A DNA stretch of 64,000 bases from Cellulomonas alba. GTDB lineage: Bacteria; Actinomycetota; Actinomycetes; Actinomycetales; Cellulomonadaceae. Of this stretch, positions 19,075-28,360 are shown piece after piece. The stretch is from assembly GCF_030362835.1 (NCBI RefSeq), contig NZ_JAUCGQ010000001.1:124001-188000 (forward strand), in the 5' to 3' direction. The notes under the pieces are model-generated. The model was not told where the DNA came from, did not search any database, and saw only the letters and a list, made by a program, of their open reading frames with translations. The position numbers and the translations under genes are program-made. How positions within the stretch are numbered: position 1 is the stretch's first letter; each line of letters begins with the position of its first letter.

Positions 19075-21017
19075 CCCAGAACCCGACGTCCTCCTCCCCC
19101 GAGCCTGACGAGGCCCCCGAGGTGACCGTCTCCACCACCGAGACGACCGACGCCGCACCCGCGACCCCGAGCCACCTCGCTGACGGTGACGTCGCGACGG
19201 CAGAGACCGGCGCACCCGAGGGCGAGGGCGCGACGGCAGAGACCGGCGCGCCCGAGGGCGAGGCCCGGACGGCCGAGGCCGGCGAGCCTGAGGCGGCTCA
19301 GCCTGAGGCTGACGGTGCGACGGCCGGGGAAGACGAGCCGGCCGCCGCGGCGCCGACGGCCGAGGCCGACGAGCCCGCGGCCGGCGGTTCCGCGTCCGAG
19401 GCCGAGGAGCCGGCCGCAGACGCCGACGAGATCGCAGCACCCGCGCCCGAGGCCGACGCGCCCGCCGAGGAGGCCCGTGCGGCCGTGACCGGTCGCCCTG
19501 CTGACGACGCCGCGGCGCCTGCCGACGGCGACGCCGAGCCGTCTGAGGCCGCCACGCCGGCGGACGAGCCCGCCGCTCCCGCGGACGAGGCGCCTGCGGC
19601 GACCCCCAGCCCCGCCCCGGCGCCGCGCCCGACGCCCGGCCCGCACCCGACGCCCGCCTCGATCCGTCCGGTGCCGCGTCCCCCGGCCGTGCAGGCACCC
19701 AGCCAGCCCGCGGCGGCTGCACCCGCGGCGCCCGTCGCTCCCCCGGTCGACGCGGCGGAGGCCGCGCACGCCGCGACGTTCGGTCGCGTCGACGAGGAGG
19801 GCACGGTCTACGTCCGCGAGGCCGCGGGCGAGCGCGCCGTCGGGCAGTTCCCGGGCGCGAGCACCGAGGAGGCGCTCGCGCTCTACGTGCGGCGGTTCCT
19901 CGACGTGCAGGCCAAGGTCTCGCTCTTCGAGCAGCGCCTCGGCGCGACCGACCTCTCGATCAAGGAGATCGACCAGACGCTCGCGCGGCTGACCGAGGAG
20001 GTGGCGGAGCCCGCGGCCGTCGGCAACCTCGACGGCCTGCGCGCGCGGCTCGAGGCCCTGCGCGGGACCGCCGCCGAGCGTCGCGCCGTGGCCGAGGCCG
20101 AGCGCGCCGCCGCGCGCGAGACCGCCGTCGCCGCCCGCACGGCGATCGTCGAGCAGGCCGAGAAGATCGCGTCGACGGATCCCTCGCGCATCCAGTGGCG
20201 ACCGGCGGGCGAGCAGCTCCGTGCCCTGCTGGACCAGTGGAAGGACGCGCAGCGCTCGGGTCCGCGCCTGGACCGGCCCACCGAGGAGTCGCTCTGGAAG
20301 CGGTTCAGCCACGCGCGGACGACGTTCGACCGCGAGCGTCGGCACTTCTTCGCCGAGCTCGAGAGCCGCAACACCGCGGCGAAGGACGCCAAGGAGCGGC
20401 TCGTCGCCGAGGCCGAGAGCCTGTCGTCCAGCACGGACTGGGGCGCGACGGCGGGCCAGTTCCGCGACCTCATGACGCAGTGGAAGGCGGCCGGCCGGGC
20501 GAGCCGCGCCGACGACGACGCGCTGTGGGCCCGCTTCCGGGCCGCTCAGGACACGTTCTTCGCTGCGCGCGACGCGCAGGCTGCCGCCACGGACACCGAG
20601 TTCCGCGCGAACCTCGAGGTCAAGGAGCAGCTGCTGAGCGAGGCCGAGGCGCTCGTCCCCGTGCGTGACCTCGCGGCCGCGAAGGCGTCGCTGCGCTCGA
20701 TCCAGGACCGCTGGGAGGCGGCTGGCAAGGTCCCGCGGGGCGACATCCAGCGCATCGAGGGTCGCCTGCGGGCCGTGGAGTCCGCGGTGCGCGAGGCCGA
20801 CCAGTCGCAGTGGCGGCGCACGAACCCGGAGACGCGCGCCCGCGCCGAGGGTGCCGCCGCGCAGCTCGAGCAGGCGATCGCGGGCCTCGAGGCCGACCTC
20901 GCCCAGGCGAAGGCCGCCGGTGACGCCCGCAAGATCGCGGACGCGCAGGCCGCGCTCGACGCCCGACGCGCCTGGCTCGAGCAGGTCCAGCGGGCCGCGC
21001 AGGACGCACGCGGCTGA
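19071..21017 (+). CDS. DUF349 domain-containing protein with long acidic Ala/Glu/Pro N-terminus
   Basis: A 648-residue protein in two parts. Residues 1 to about 230 are low-complexity acidic Ala/Glu/Asp/Pro with near-exact repeats (ATAETGAPEGE twice). The rest is coiled-coil-rich DUF349 repeats, each with W-containing signatures such as SLWKRFSHARTTFDRERRHFF and DALWARFRAAQDTFFAARD. DUF349 proteins are cytoplasmic and of unknown biochemical role; one mycobacterial relative, as I recall, is linked to ribosomes and stress. It is coupled to the cyclophilin gene by GTGA and followed by a strong hairpin. Confidence 0.88.
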   Translation: MTQNPTSSSPEPDEAPEVTVSTTETTDAAPATPSHLADGDVATAETGAPEGEGATAETGAPEGEARTAEAGEPEAAQPEADGATAGEDEPAAAAPTAEADEPAAGGSASEAEEPAADADEIAAPAPEADAPAEEARAAVTGRPADDAAAPADGDAEPSEAATPADEPAAPADEAPAATPSPAPAPRPTPGPHPTPASIRPVPRPPAVQAPSQPAAAAPAAPVAPPVDAAEAAHAATFGRVDEEGTVYVREAAGERAVGQFPGASTEEALALYVRRFLDVQAKVSLFEQRLGATDLSIKEIDQTLARLTEEVAEPAAVGNLDGLRARLEALRGTAAERRAVAEAERAAARETAVAARTAIVEQAEKIASTDPSRIQWRPAGEQLRALLDQWKDAQRSGPRLDRPTEESLWKRFSHARTTFDRERRHFFAELESRNTAAKDAKERLVAEAESLSSSTDWGATAGQFRDLMTQWKAAGRASRADDDALWARFRAAQDTFFAARDAQAAATDTEFRANLEVKEQLLSEAEALVPVRDLAAAKASLRSIQDRWEAAGKVPRGDIQRIEGRLRAVESAVREADQSQWRRTNPETRARAEGAAAQLEQAIAGLEADLAQAKAAGDARKIADAQAALDARRAWLEQVQRAAQDARG

Positions 21018-21034
21018 CGCACGCCACGACCTCC

Positions 21035-21071
21035 GCGGGCACCGAGCCGTCCACCGACGGCCGGTGCCCGC
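21035..21071 (+). terminator. Strong hairpin terminator after the DUF349 gene
   Basis: GCGGGCACCG (21035-21044) pairs with CGGTGCCCGC (21062-21071), and inside it GCCGTC pairs with GACGGC round a CACC loop. Together they make a 16-bp stem with one bulged A, beginning 18 nt after the stop codon. There is no U tract. Confidence 0.75.
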
Positions 21072-21133
21072 AGTCGTCCACAGCCCCGCGCCCGGAGGCG
21101 CTCGGCCACGAGGTCCCCCGGCATCCTGACGGG

Positions 21134-21715
21134 ATGACCGCCCTGGCACCGTTTCGCAGCCGCCCCGCCCACGTGCCGGTGCCGTCGACCGTGCGCCGCG
21201 AGGACGTCGGCGACGCGGCCTGGTTCGGGCTGCTGCGCGACGGCGTGCTGCGGCCGCTGTGGCAGGACGTCGCGGTGCGCGCGGACCTCGCGGAGACGCC
21301 CGAGCTCCGTGCGCGCGGCCTGTCGCCGCTCGTGCCGACGCGCGCCGTCGTGGGACGAGCCAGCGCCGCGTGGGTGCACGTCGGCGGACCGCTGCCGGCG
21401 CGCGTCGACCTGCTGTTCGCGCCGGGAAGCCGGCGCACCGACCCGCACCCGCTGCGCACCGCGGCCGAGGCCCACCTCTCCCCCGGCGACGCCCAGCCGA
21501 TCGGACCCGTTCGCGTCACGTCCGTGCAGCGGACCGGCCTCGACGTCGCGCGGAGCGAGCCCCCCGCGCGGGCCGCGCCGCTGCTCGCGGCGCTGCGTGG
21601 CGTCGGCTTCGACCCGCTGCTCGCGCTCGACGAGCTCGCCCGGCTCGGGCCGGCGCGCGGTGTCCGGCGCGCCCGGACCGTGCTCACCGACTGCGCACGT
21701 GCGGCACCCGGCTGA
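21134..21715 (+). CDS. Conserved-looking hypothetical protein
   Basis: A 193-residue soluble protein with no signal peptide or membrane segment. It contains RARGLSPLVPTRAVVGRASAAWVH, DLLFAPGSRRTDPHPLR and ARGVRRARTVLTDCA. The layout loosely recalls the C-terminal part of AbiEi-like antitoxin proteins found alone in actinobacteria, but there is no partner toxin here and I would not assign that function. It faces relA tail to tail. Confidence 0.65.
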   Translation: MTALAPFRSRPAHVPVPSTVRREDVGDAAWFGLLRDGVLRPLWQDVAVRADLAETPELRARGLSPLVPTRAVVGRASAAWVHVGGPLPARVDLLFAPGSRRTDPHPLRTAAEAHLSPGDAQPIGPVRVTSVQRTGLDVARSEPPARAAPLLAALRGVGFDPLLALDELARLGPARGVRRARTVLTDCARAAPG

Positions 21716-21811
21716 GCCAGCACCGCACCGCCGGCGGGCGGGCGCCCCGCTGCGGCCCGCGGACGGCCGTCCCTGAGGCGACCGCGAGGCGTCACGGCGC
21801 CGACGCCGCGG

Positions 21812-24139
21812 TCAGGCCCGGACGACCGGCGTCTCGGCCGCCTTCGCGCCCGTGATCCGGTACACGTCGAACACGCCCTCGACCTTGCGCACGGCGGCGA
21901 GCACGGACGCGAGGTGCGACGGCTCCGCCATCTCGAACACGAACCGCGACAACGCGACCCGGTCCCGGGACGTCGACACCGACGCGGACAGGATGTTCAC
22001 GTGGTGGTCCGAGAGGACCCGCGTCACGTCGGAGAGCAGCCGGCTGCGGTCGAGCGCCTCGACCTGGATCTGCACGAGGAACAGCGACGAGCTCGTGTGG
22101 CTCCACTGCACGTCGACCATGCGCTCCGGCTCGCGCCGCAGGCTCTCGACGTTGATGCAGTCCGTCCGGTGCACGCTGACGCCCGCACCGCGTGTCACGA
22201 ACCCCACGATGTCGTCGCCCGGCACCGGCGTGCAGCACTTCGCGAGCTTGACCCACACGTCGTCGACGCCCTTGACGACGACCCCGGGGTCGCCGGTCCG
22301 GACGCGCCGCGCGGTCGGGCCGGGGCGCGCCGTCTCGGCGAGGTCCTCCTCGGTACCCGTCTCGCCGCCGAGCGACTGCACGAGCCGCTGCACGACGTTC
22401 GCCGCCGACACCTGGCCCTCGCCCACCGCCGCGTACAGCGCGGAGACGTCGGCGTAGCGCATCTCGTTGGCGAGCGCGACGAGCGCCTCGTGCGAGAGCA
22501 GCCGCTGGATCGGCAGGTTCTGCTTGCGCATCGCCTTGGCGATCGAGTCCTTGCCGTGCTCGACGGCCTCCTCGCGGCGCTCCTTGGAGAACCACTGGCG
22601 GATCTTGTTGCGGGCACGCGGGCTCTTGACGAACCCGAGCCAGTCGCGCGAGGGCCCGGCCGTCTCGGACTTCGACGTGAACACGTCGACCACGTCGCCG
22701 TTCTCGAGCACCGAGTCGAGCGGCACGAGCCGGCCGTTGACGCGCGCGCCCATCGTCCGGTGGCCGACCTCGGTGTGGACGGCGTACGCGAAGTCGACGG
22801 GCGTCGAGCCCTGCGGCAACGCCATCACGTCGCCCTTCGGCGTGAAGACGTAGACCTCGGAGCCCGCGATCTCGAAACGGAGCGAGTCGAGGAACTCGGT
22901 CGGGTCCGCCGTCTCCTTCTGCCAGTCCACGAGCTGGCGCAGCCACGCCATGTCGTTGCTCGCGGTGTCCTGCGCCCCGCCGGAGCCCTTCGCGCTCTCC
23001 TTGTACTTCCAGTGCGCGGCGACGCCGTACTCCGCGCGGCGGTGCATGTCGTGCGTGCGGATCTGGATCTCGACGGGCTTGCCGCCGGGCCCGATCACCG
23101 TGGTGTGCAGCGACTGGTAGAGGTTGAACTTCGGCATCGCGATGTAGTCCTTGAACCGGCCGGGCACCGGGTTCCACCGCGCGTGCAGCGCGCCGAGCGC
23201 CGCGTAGCAGTCGCGGACCGTGTCGACGAGCACGCGCACGCCCACCAGGTCGTAGATGTCCGTGAAGTCGCGGCCGCGGACGATCATCTTCTGGTAGATC
23301 GAGTAGTAGTGCTTCGGCCGGCCCGTCACGGTGGCCTTGATCTTCGCGGTGCGCAGGTCGGCGCCGACCTGCTCGCGGACGACGGCGAGGTACTCCTCGC
23401 GCGCGGGCGCGCGCTCGGCGACGAGGTGGACGATCTCGTCGTAGACCTTGGGGTACAGGGTCGCGAACGAGAGGTCCTCGAGCTCCCACTTGATCGTGTT
23501 CATGCCGAGCCGGTGGGCCAGCGGCGCGTAGATCTCGAGCGTCTCGCGCGCCTTCTTCTCGGCGGACTGCGGCGAGACGAACTTCCAGGTGCGCGCGTTG
23601 TGCAGCCGGTCCGCGAGCTTGATGACGAGCACGCGGATGTCGCGCGCCATCGCGACGACCATCTTGCGGACCGTCTCGGCCTGCGCGGCGTCGCCGTACG
23701 TCACCTTGTCGAGCTTCGTGACGCCGTCGACGAGCATCGCGACCTCGGGGCCGAACTCGCGGCGCAGCTGCTCGAGCGAGTACTCGGTGTCCTCGACCGT
23801 GTCGTGCAGCAGTGCCGCCGCGAGCGTCGAGGGCGTCATGCCGAGCTCGGCGAGGATCGTCGCGACGGCGACGGGGTGCGTGATGTACGGGTCGCCGCTC
23901 TTGCGGAGCTGCCCGCGGTGCGCCTTCTCGGCGACCACGTACGCCTGCTCGACGACCGTCAGGTCGGCCTTCGGGTGGTTGGTGCGGGCCGCCTGGAGCA
24001 CGGGCTCCAGCGCGGGGAACGCGGGGCCGCCGCGCGAGCCGAACCGGGCGAGTCGCGCGCGCACCCGGCTCGCCGACAGCGCAGCGCTGTCGGAGGCGTT
24101 GCCCGTCGCGACATCGGACGTCCGGACGTCGTCGGCCAT
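21812..24139 (-). CDS. relA: Bifunctional (p)ppGpp synthetase/hydrolase (Rel)
   Basis: A 775-residue long RelA/SpoT homologue. The hydrolase HD domain has [13 protein letters not shown] and [12 protein letters not shown] (His112-Asp113), so it should be active. The synthetase domain has [29 protein letters not shown] and [22 protein letters not shown]. The TGS domain ([24 protein letters not shown]) and a C-terminal ACT domain follow. ATG 24139 has AAGGGGG 5 nt upstream. A single Rel of this type controls the stringent response in actinobacteria; apt lies just upstream. Confidence 0.96.
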   Translation of the reverse strand: MADDVRTSDVATGNASDSAALSASRVRARLARFGSRGGPAFPALEPVLQAARTNHPKADLTVVEQAYVVAEKAHRGQLRKSGDPYITHPVAVATILAELGMTPSTLAAALLHDTVEDTEYSLEQLRREFGPEVAMLVDGVTKLDKVTYGDAAQAETVRKMVVAMARDIRVLVIKLADRLHNARTWKFVSPQSAEKKARETLEIYAPLAHRLGMNTIKWELEDLSFATLYPKVYDEIVHLVAERAPAREEYLAVVREQVGADLRTAKIKATVTGRPKHYYSIYQKMIVRGRDFTDIYDLVGVRVLVDTVRDCYAALGALHARWNPVPGRFKDYIAMPKFNLYQSLHTTVIGPGGKPVEIQIRTHDMHRRAEYGVAAHWKYKESAKGSGGAQDTASNDMAWLRQLVDWQKETADPTEFLDSLRFEIAGSEVYVFTPKGDVMALPQGSTPVDFAYAVHTEVGHRTMGARVNGRLVPLDSVLENGDVVDVFTSKSETAGPSRDWLGFVKSPRARNKIRQWFSKERREEAVEHGKDSIAKAMRKQNLPIQRLLSHEALVALANEMRYADVSALYAAVGEGQVSAANVVQRLVQSLGGETGTEEDLAETARPGPTARRVRTGDPGVVVKGVDDVWVKLAKCCTPVPGDDIVGFVTRGAGVSVHRTDCINVESLRREPERMVDVQWSHTSSSLFLVQIQVEALDRSRLLSDVTRVLSDHHVNILSASVSTSRDRVALSRFVFEMAEPSHLASVLAAVRKVEGVFDVYRITGAKAAETPVVRA

Positions 24140-24166
24140 GCGCACCCCCTTGCTGGACAGGCGGTC

Positions 24167-24172
24167 AGTCTA
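24167..24172 (-). promoter_or_regulatory. Candidate -10 element for relA
   Basis: TAGACT on the minus strand, 27 nt before the relA ATG, gives a short leader containing AAGGGGG. This suggests relA has its own promoter separate from the apt-sec operon upstream. Confidence 0.45.
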
Positions 24173-24206
24173 CGTCCCGAGGCACGCAGCACCCCGAAGG
24201 CGCAGG

Positions 24207-24785
24207 TCAGGCGATGTGCAGCAGGGTCTCCACCCGATGACCGGCGAGCCGGTCCCGGCCGCGGAGGGCGTCGAGCTCGACGAGGAACGACAACCCGACG
24301 ACGTGCGCCTTGCAGTGCTCGAACAACGCGACCGTCGCCGCGGCTGTTCCTCCCGTGGCGAGGACGTCGTCGATGACGAGCACGCGCGCGCCCTCGGGCA
24401 CGGTGAACGGGTGCAGCTCGACCGTCGCCTCCCCGTACTCGAGCGCGTAGCTCTCCGACGCGGTCGGTCCGGGCAGCTTGCCGGCCTTCCGCACCGGCAC
24501 GAGCCCTGCGCCGAGCGCCAGGGCGACGGGCGCCGCGAGCAGGAACCCGCGCGCCTCCATGCCGGCGACGAGGTCGACCGGCCCGTCGACGCTCGATGCG
24601 ATCGCCTCGACGACGGCCGCGAACGCCGGACCGTCGGCGAGCAGCGGCGTGATGTCGCGGAACAGGATCCCGGGCGAGGGGTAGTCCGGCACGAGCCGGA
24701 CGAGGCCCTCGATGCGGGCGACGAGCTCGTCGCGTGCGTCGGGGACGCCCGAAGGCGTCCCCGACGACGCGGTGGGGTGCGTCAT
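24207..24785 (-). CDS. apt: Adenine phosphoribosyltransferase
   Basis: A 192-residue purine-salvage enzyme (adenine + PRPP to AMP). It shows VPDYPSPGILFRDITPLLADG, VAGMEARGFLLAAPVALALGAGLVPVRKAGKLPG, and the PRPP loop VLVIDDVLATGGTA. The ATG overlaps the secF stop (ATGA), so apt is the last gene of yajC-secD-secF-apt. A sec-apt-relA order is standard in actinobacteria. The first codons carry an unusually stable UUCG hairpin. Confidence 0.95.
   Translation of the reverse strand: MTHPTASSGTPSGVPDARDELVARIEGLVRLVPDYPSPGILFRDITPLLADGPAFAAVVEAIASSVDGPVDLVAGMEARGFLLAAPVALALGAGLVPVRKAGKLPGPTASESYALEYGEATVELHPFTVPEGARVLVIDDVLATGGTAAATVALFEHCKAHVVGLSFLVELDALRGRDRLAGHRVETLLHIA
24741..24762 (-). other. 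cUUCGg tetraloop hairpin in the 5' end of apt
   Basis: On the mRNA (minus strand) GGGGACGCC-UUCG-GGCGUCCCC forms a perfect 9-bp stem closed by C(UUCG)G, one of the most stable RNA tetraloops. It falls about 8-15 codons after the apt start. It might slow translation, act as a processing site or attenuate the sec-apt transcript; a chance effect of GC-rich codons cannot be excluded. Confidence 0.55.
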
Positions 24786-25882
24786 CGCGTGGGCTTGCGC
24801 CGCTTCGGCTGCGCGCCCTGACCCTGGTGCGAGCCCGGCCGGAGCTGGCCCGCCGAGTGGGTGACGCCCGCGAGCTCGACCTGCGAGACGTCGTCGCCCG
24901 CGGGGCGTGCGGCGCGCGCCGTGAGCACCTTGCGGGTGTGCGCCGAGATCGCCGTCTCGCGCTCGCGCAGCGACACCTCGAGGGGCGTCGCCAGGAAGAT
25001 CGACGAGAACGTGCCGACGAGCATGCCGACGAACAGCGCGAGCGCGATGTCCCGCAGCGTGCCCGTGCCGAGCACGAACGCGCCGACGAACAGGATCGCC
25101 GCGACCGGCAGCAGCGCCACGACCGACGTGTTGATCGACCGCACGAGCGTCTGGTTGACCGCGAGGTTCGCCTTCTCGGCGTACGTGAACCGCGTCTGGT
25201 CGAGCGTGTCCGCCGTGTTCTCGCGGACCTTGTCGAACACCACGACGGTGTCGTACATCGAGTACCCGAGGATCGTCAGGAAGCCGATCACCGTCGCCGG
25301 CGTGACCTCCCAGCCGACCGCGGCGTAGATGCCGACCGTGATGATCAGGTCGTGGAACAGGGCGATGAGGCCCGCGACCGCCATCCGCCAGTTGCGGAAG
25401 TAGATCGTCATGACCGCGGTCACGAAGATCAGGAACACGATGATGCCGGTGACGGCCTTCTTCGTGATGTCCGCACCCCAGGTGGGGCCGATGTACTCGG
25501 CGCTGACCTTGCTGTCGTCGACGTCGAACGCCGTCTTCAGCGCGTCCTTGACCTGCTGGACCTGGTCGGCCGTCAGCTGCGAGGTCTGGATCCGCAGGCC
25601 GGACTTGCCGACCGTCGTCACCTCGGGTGCCTCGCCGGGGGCGATGCTCTGCACGGTGTCGACCGCGAGCTGCTGGTCCGGGTTCGCGGTCGACGCGATG
25701 TCGAACTCCTGGCCGCCGCGGAACTCGATGCCCGGGTTGAGGCCGGGCTTGATGAGGAACACCACGGAGAGCACGACCAGGACGGCCGAGATGGCGTACC
25801 AGATGCGACGGCGGCCGACGATCGCGTACGACCGGCGCCCCGTGTAGAGGTCGTTGCCCCACTGGGCGAAGCCCTGCGCCAT
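24782..25882 (-). CDS. secF: Protein translocase subunit SecF
   Basis: A 366-residue six-helix membrane protein of the Sec accessory complex that uses proton flow to help export. After helix 1 it has the LNPGIEFRGGQEFDI motif, then the external P1-like domain and the block of five helices with TPATVIGFLTILGYSMYDTVVVFDKVREN and the RSINTS motif. A hydrophilic tail of about 70 residues ends KRRKPTR. ATG 25882 overlaps the secD stop. Confidence 0.96.
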   Translation of the reverse strand: MAQGFAQWGNDLYTGRRSYAIVGRRRIWYAISAVLVVLSVVFLIKPGLNPGIEFRGGQEFDIASTANPDQQLAVDTVQSIAPGEAPEVTTVGKSGLRIQTSQLTADQVQQVKDALKTAFDVDDSKVSAEYIGPTWGADITKKAVTGIIVFLIFVTAVMTIYFRNWRMAVAGLIALFHDLIITVGIYAAVGWEVTPATVIGFLTILGYSMYDTVVVFDKVRENTADTLDQTRFTYAEKANLAVNQTLVRSINTSVVALLPVAAILFVGAFVLGTGTLRDIALALFVGMLVGTFSSIFLATPLEVSLRERETAISAHTRKVLTARAARPAGDDVSQVELAGVTHSAGQLRPGSHQGQGAQPKRRKPTR

Positions 25883-27753
25883 CAGTGCTCACTCCCGTCG
25901 GTGCGTCCGGCCTCGGGCTCGGACTGCTGAGGCTCGTCCGCGGTCGCCTTGGCGGCCGCCGCCTTCGCGGCGGCGCGGCGCTCGGCGATCGTCATGCCGG
26001 GCGTGCCGACCGGGACGGGCTCGCGCGCCGGCGCCGGCTCGTCCGCCGCGACCTCGGTGGCCGCCGGTGCGGTGCTCGCCGCCGTGACGACGCGGCCGCG
26101 GCCGGCGTACCGGGCGGTCGTGACGCCGAGGCGGCGCGGGTCGAGGCCCGACCAGCGGTGACCGCCACCGAAGTAGCGCGTGCCGCTGAGCAGCTGCATG
26201 ACGGGGTGCGTGAAGAGGAACACGACCACGACGTCGATCACGGTGGTGAGGCCGAGCGTGAACGCGAAGCCGCGCACGCTGCCGACCGCGAGGAAGTACA
26301 GCACGACGGCCGCGATCAGGTTCACGGTGTCGGACGCCAGGATCGTGCGGCGCGCGCGCTCCCAGCCCCGGTCGACGGACGCGGGCAGCGTCCGGCCCTC
26401 CCGCAGCTCGTCACGGATGCGCTCGAAGTACACGATGAACGAGTCCGCGGTGATGCCGATGGCCACGATCAGACCGGCGACACCCGCGAGCGAGAGCCGG
26501 TAGCCCTGGATCCAGGACAGGATCGTGATGACGCCGTAGGTGAGGATCGACGCGACGACCAGCGAGCCGACCGTCAGCGACGAGAGGGCGCGGTACTGGA
26601 GCATCGAGTAGAGCACCACGAGCACGAGGCCGATCGCGCCGGCGATGAGGCCCTTCTGCAGCTGGTCGGTGCCGAGCGTCGCCGAGATCTGCTCCTCGCT
26701 CTGCACCTGGAACTGGATCGGCAGCGAGCCGAAGTTCAGCTGGTTGGCGAGCGTCGCGGCCGAGTCCCGCGTGAACGAGCCCGAGATCTGCGCGCGGCCG
26801 TCGGGGATGATCACGCTGACGGACGGCGCCGAGATGACGTTGCCGTCGAGGACGAACGCGAACTGGTTCAGCGGGCTCGTCTGCGACTTGAGCCGCTCGG
26901 TGATGTCCGCGAACTGCTTGGCGCCCTTGCTGTTGAAGGTGACGTCCACGACCCAGTCGGAACCGGTACCGCCGCCGGGCAGCGTGTTGAGGCCCGAGGC
27001 CGCGCTCTTGACGTCCTTGCCCTCGATCTCGACCGGGCCGAGCACGTACTTCGCCTGGCCCTGCTGGTCGCAGGTGACGAACGCCTTGTCAGGGTCGCCC
27101 ATGTCGCCGCCGCCGCGGTTCTTCACGTCCGTGCAGTCGAGCTTCTCGAACTGCTGCTGCACCTCGGGCGTGAGGTAGTAGCTCGCGTCGCTCGGGCTCG
27201 AGGGCGCTGCCGGGGCGGTCGCCGTCGGCGCGGGCGTCGGGTCAGCGGCCTTCGCGTACTTCTGCGACGCGGTCGCCTCCGGCGTCGGCGTCGGCGTGGC
27301 GGCGGGCGTCGCGGCGTCGGTGGCCGACGGAGTCGGCTCCGTGCTCACGGCCGGCCCGGCCTCGAGCAGCACCGGGCGCATCTGCATCTGCGCCGACGTG
27401 CGGACGAGGTCCAGCGTCGCCTCGCTCGGGTGCCCGGGCAGCGCGACGACGATGTTGTTCGACCCCTGCGCCGAGATCTGCGCCTCCGCGACACCCGAGG
27501 CGTCGATGCGCTGGCGGATCACGTCGATCGCCTGGTTGATCGTGTTCGACGTGATCTTGCCGGTCGTCGCGTCGGTCGCCTTCGGCGTGAGGATGATCTG
27601 CGTACCACCCTCGAGGTCGAGCGCCAGCTTCGGCGTCCAGGACGCCTTGCCGGTGGCGACGCCGACGGCGAGCACGCCGTAGATGATCGCGATGAGCACG
27701 CCGAGCGCCGCGAGCGTGCGCCAGGGCCTCGAGCGGCGGGTGGGAGGGGCCAA
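25882..27753 (-). CDS. secD: Protein translocase subunit SecD
   Basis: A 623-residue partner of SecF. Helix 1 is followed by LALDLEGGTQIILTPK, a large external domain, and five helices with the AGLIVAIGITADSFIVYFERIRDE signature. The external domain holds a Pro/Thr/Ala-rich insertion (about residues 140-190), usual in actinobacterial SecD. The frame opens at TTG 27753, which I keep because it directly precedes the basic N-terminus and helix 1; the ribosome-binding site is weak. Reads into secF by ATGA. Confidence 0.95.
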   Translation of the reverse strand: MAPPTRRSRPWRTLAALGVLIAIIYGVLAVGVATGKASWTPKLALDLEGGTQIILTPKATDATTGKITSNTINQAIDVIRQRIDASGVAEAQISAQGSNNIVVALPGHPSEATLDLVRTSAQMQMRPVLLEAGPAVSTEPTPSATDAATPAATPTPTPEATASQKYAKAADPTPAPTATAPAAPSSPSDASYYLTPEVQQQFEKLDCTDVKNRGGGDMGDPDKAFVTCDQQGQAKYVLGPVEIEGKDVKSAASGLNTLPGGGTGSDWVVDVTFNSKGAKQFADITERLKSQTSPLNQFAFVLDGNVISAPSVSVIIPDGRAQISGSFTRDSAATLANQLNFGSLPIQFQVQSEEQISATLGTDQLQKGLIAGAIGLVLVVLYSMLQYRALSSLTVGSLVVASILTYGVITILSWIQGYRLSLAGVAGLIVAIGITADSFIVYFERIRDELREGRTLPASVDRGWERARRTILASDTVNLIAAVVLYFLAVGSVRGFAFTLGLTTVIDVVVVFLFTHPVMQLLSGTRYFGGGHRWSGLDPRRLGVTTARYAGRGRVVTAASTAPAATEVAADEPAPAREPVPVGTPGMTIAERRAAAKAAAAKATADEPQQSEPEAGRTDGSEH

Positions 27754-27807
27754 CGGAAGTCTTCTCTCGTGCGCGCACCGACCGCGGTGCGGTCGGTGGG
27801 GTCCAGG

Positions 27808-27829
27808 ACCCGGGCGTCGTCACCCGGGT
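27808..27829 (-). other. Hairpin between yajC and secD
   Basis: ACCCGGG (27808-27814) and CCCGGGT (27823-27829) with an 8-nt loop lie in the 88-bp gap between yajC and secD. It may stabilise or partly terminate the yajC transcript; there is no U tract. Confidence 0.4.
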
Positions 27830-27841
27830 CGGGTGGTGGTC

Positions 27842-28255
27842 CTAGTTCTTGCCGTCCTCGTCGTCGTCCTTGCGCGGCGGCAGCGACGACAGGTCGTCGG
27901 GGACGTCGATCACCTCGTCGTTCGCGCGCTGGATCCGCTCGGCCTCGGCGATGGCCGGGTCGACCGCGGTGGAGCCCGCCTCGATCTCGTCGGCCTCGAC
28001 CGGCGGCTCGATCTTCTTGGCGATGGCCGCCCGCAGCCAACGGGTCTGCTGGCCGGGGGTGGACTCGAGCGTCACGACGTCGCCCTCGACGTCGACGACC
28101 GTGCCGAACAGCCCGGAGCCGGTCATGACCTCGTCGCCCGCCACCAGGTTGTTGCGGAACTCGTTCGCCGCGGCCTGCGTCTTGCGCTGGCGGCTCGACA
28201 TGAGCCAGAGGCCGCCGACGGCGAGGACGAGGATGATCAGGAAGGTGGCATCCAT
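27842..28255 (-). CDS. yajC: Preprotein translocase subunit YajC
   Basis: A 137-residue small membrane protein of the SecDF-YajC complex. The N-terminal helix (FLIILVLAVGGLWLMSSRQRK) is followed by the cytoplasmic KTQAAANEFRNNLVAGDEVMTGSGLFGTVVDVEGD motif typical of YajC and an acidic tail ending DDDEDGKN. It is first in the yajC-secD-secF-apt series, 88 bp before secD. Confidence 0.95.
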   Translation of the reverse strand: MDATFLIILVLAVGGLWLMSSRQRKTQAAANEFRNNLVAGDEVMTGSGLFGTVVDVEGDVVTLESTPGQQTRWLRAAIAKKIEPPVEADEIEAGSTAVDPAIAEAERIQRANDEVIDVPDDLSSLPPRKDDDEDGKN

Positions 28256-28294
28256 GAGGGGGTGCTGCTCCGGTCTGTCGTGGGTGTCCGCCGC

Positions 28295-28300
28295 AGTCTA
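28295..28300 (-). promoter_or_regulatory. Candidate -10 element for the yajC-secDF-apt operon
   Basis: TAGACT on the minus strand, about 40 nt upstream of the yajC ATG, in the 105-bp gap after ruvB. It matches TAnnnT; no clear -35. Confidence 0.4.
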
Positions 28301-28360
28301 GGCGCAGCGGCTGGACGCTCCAACGCCCGGCCCCCACGCCGGGTTCCCGACCACGGCGTC

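Noticed and set aside
21134-21715. AbiEi-type antitoxin of a type IV toxin-antitoxin pair
   Set aside because: The similarity is only general, the winged-helix N-terminus is missing, and no AbiEii-like nucleotidyltransferase lies beside it.
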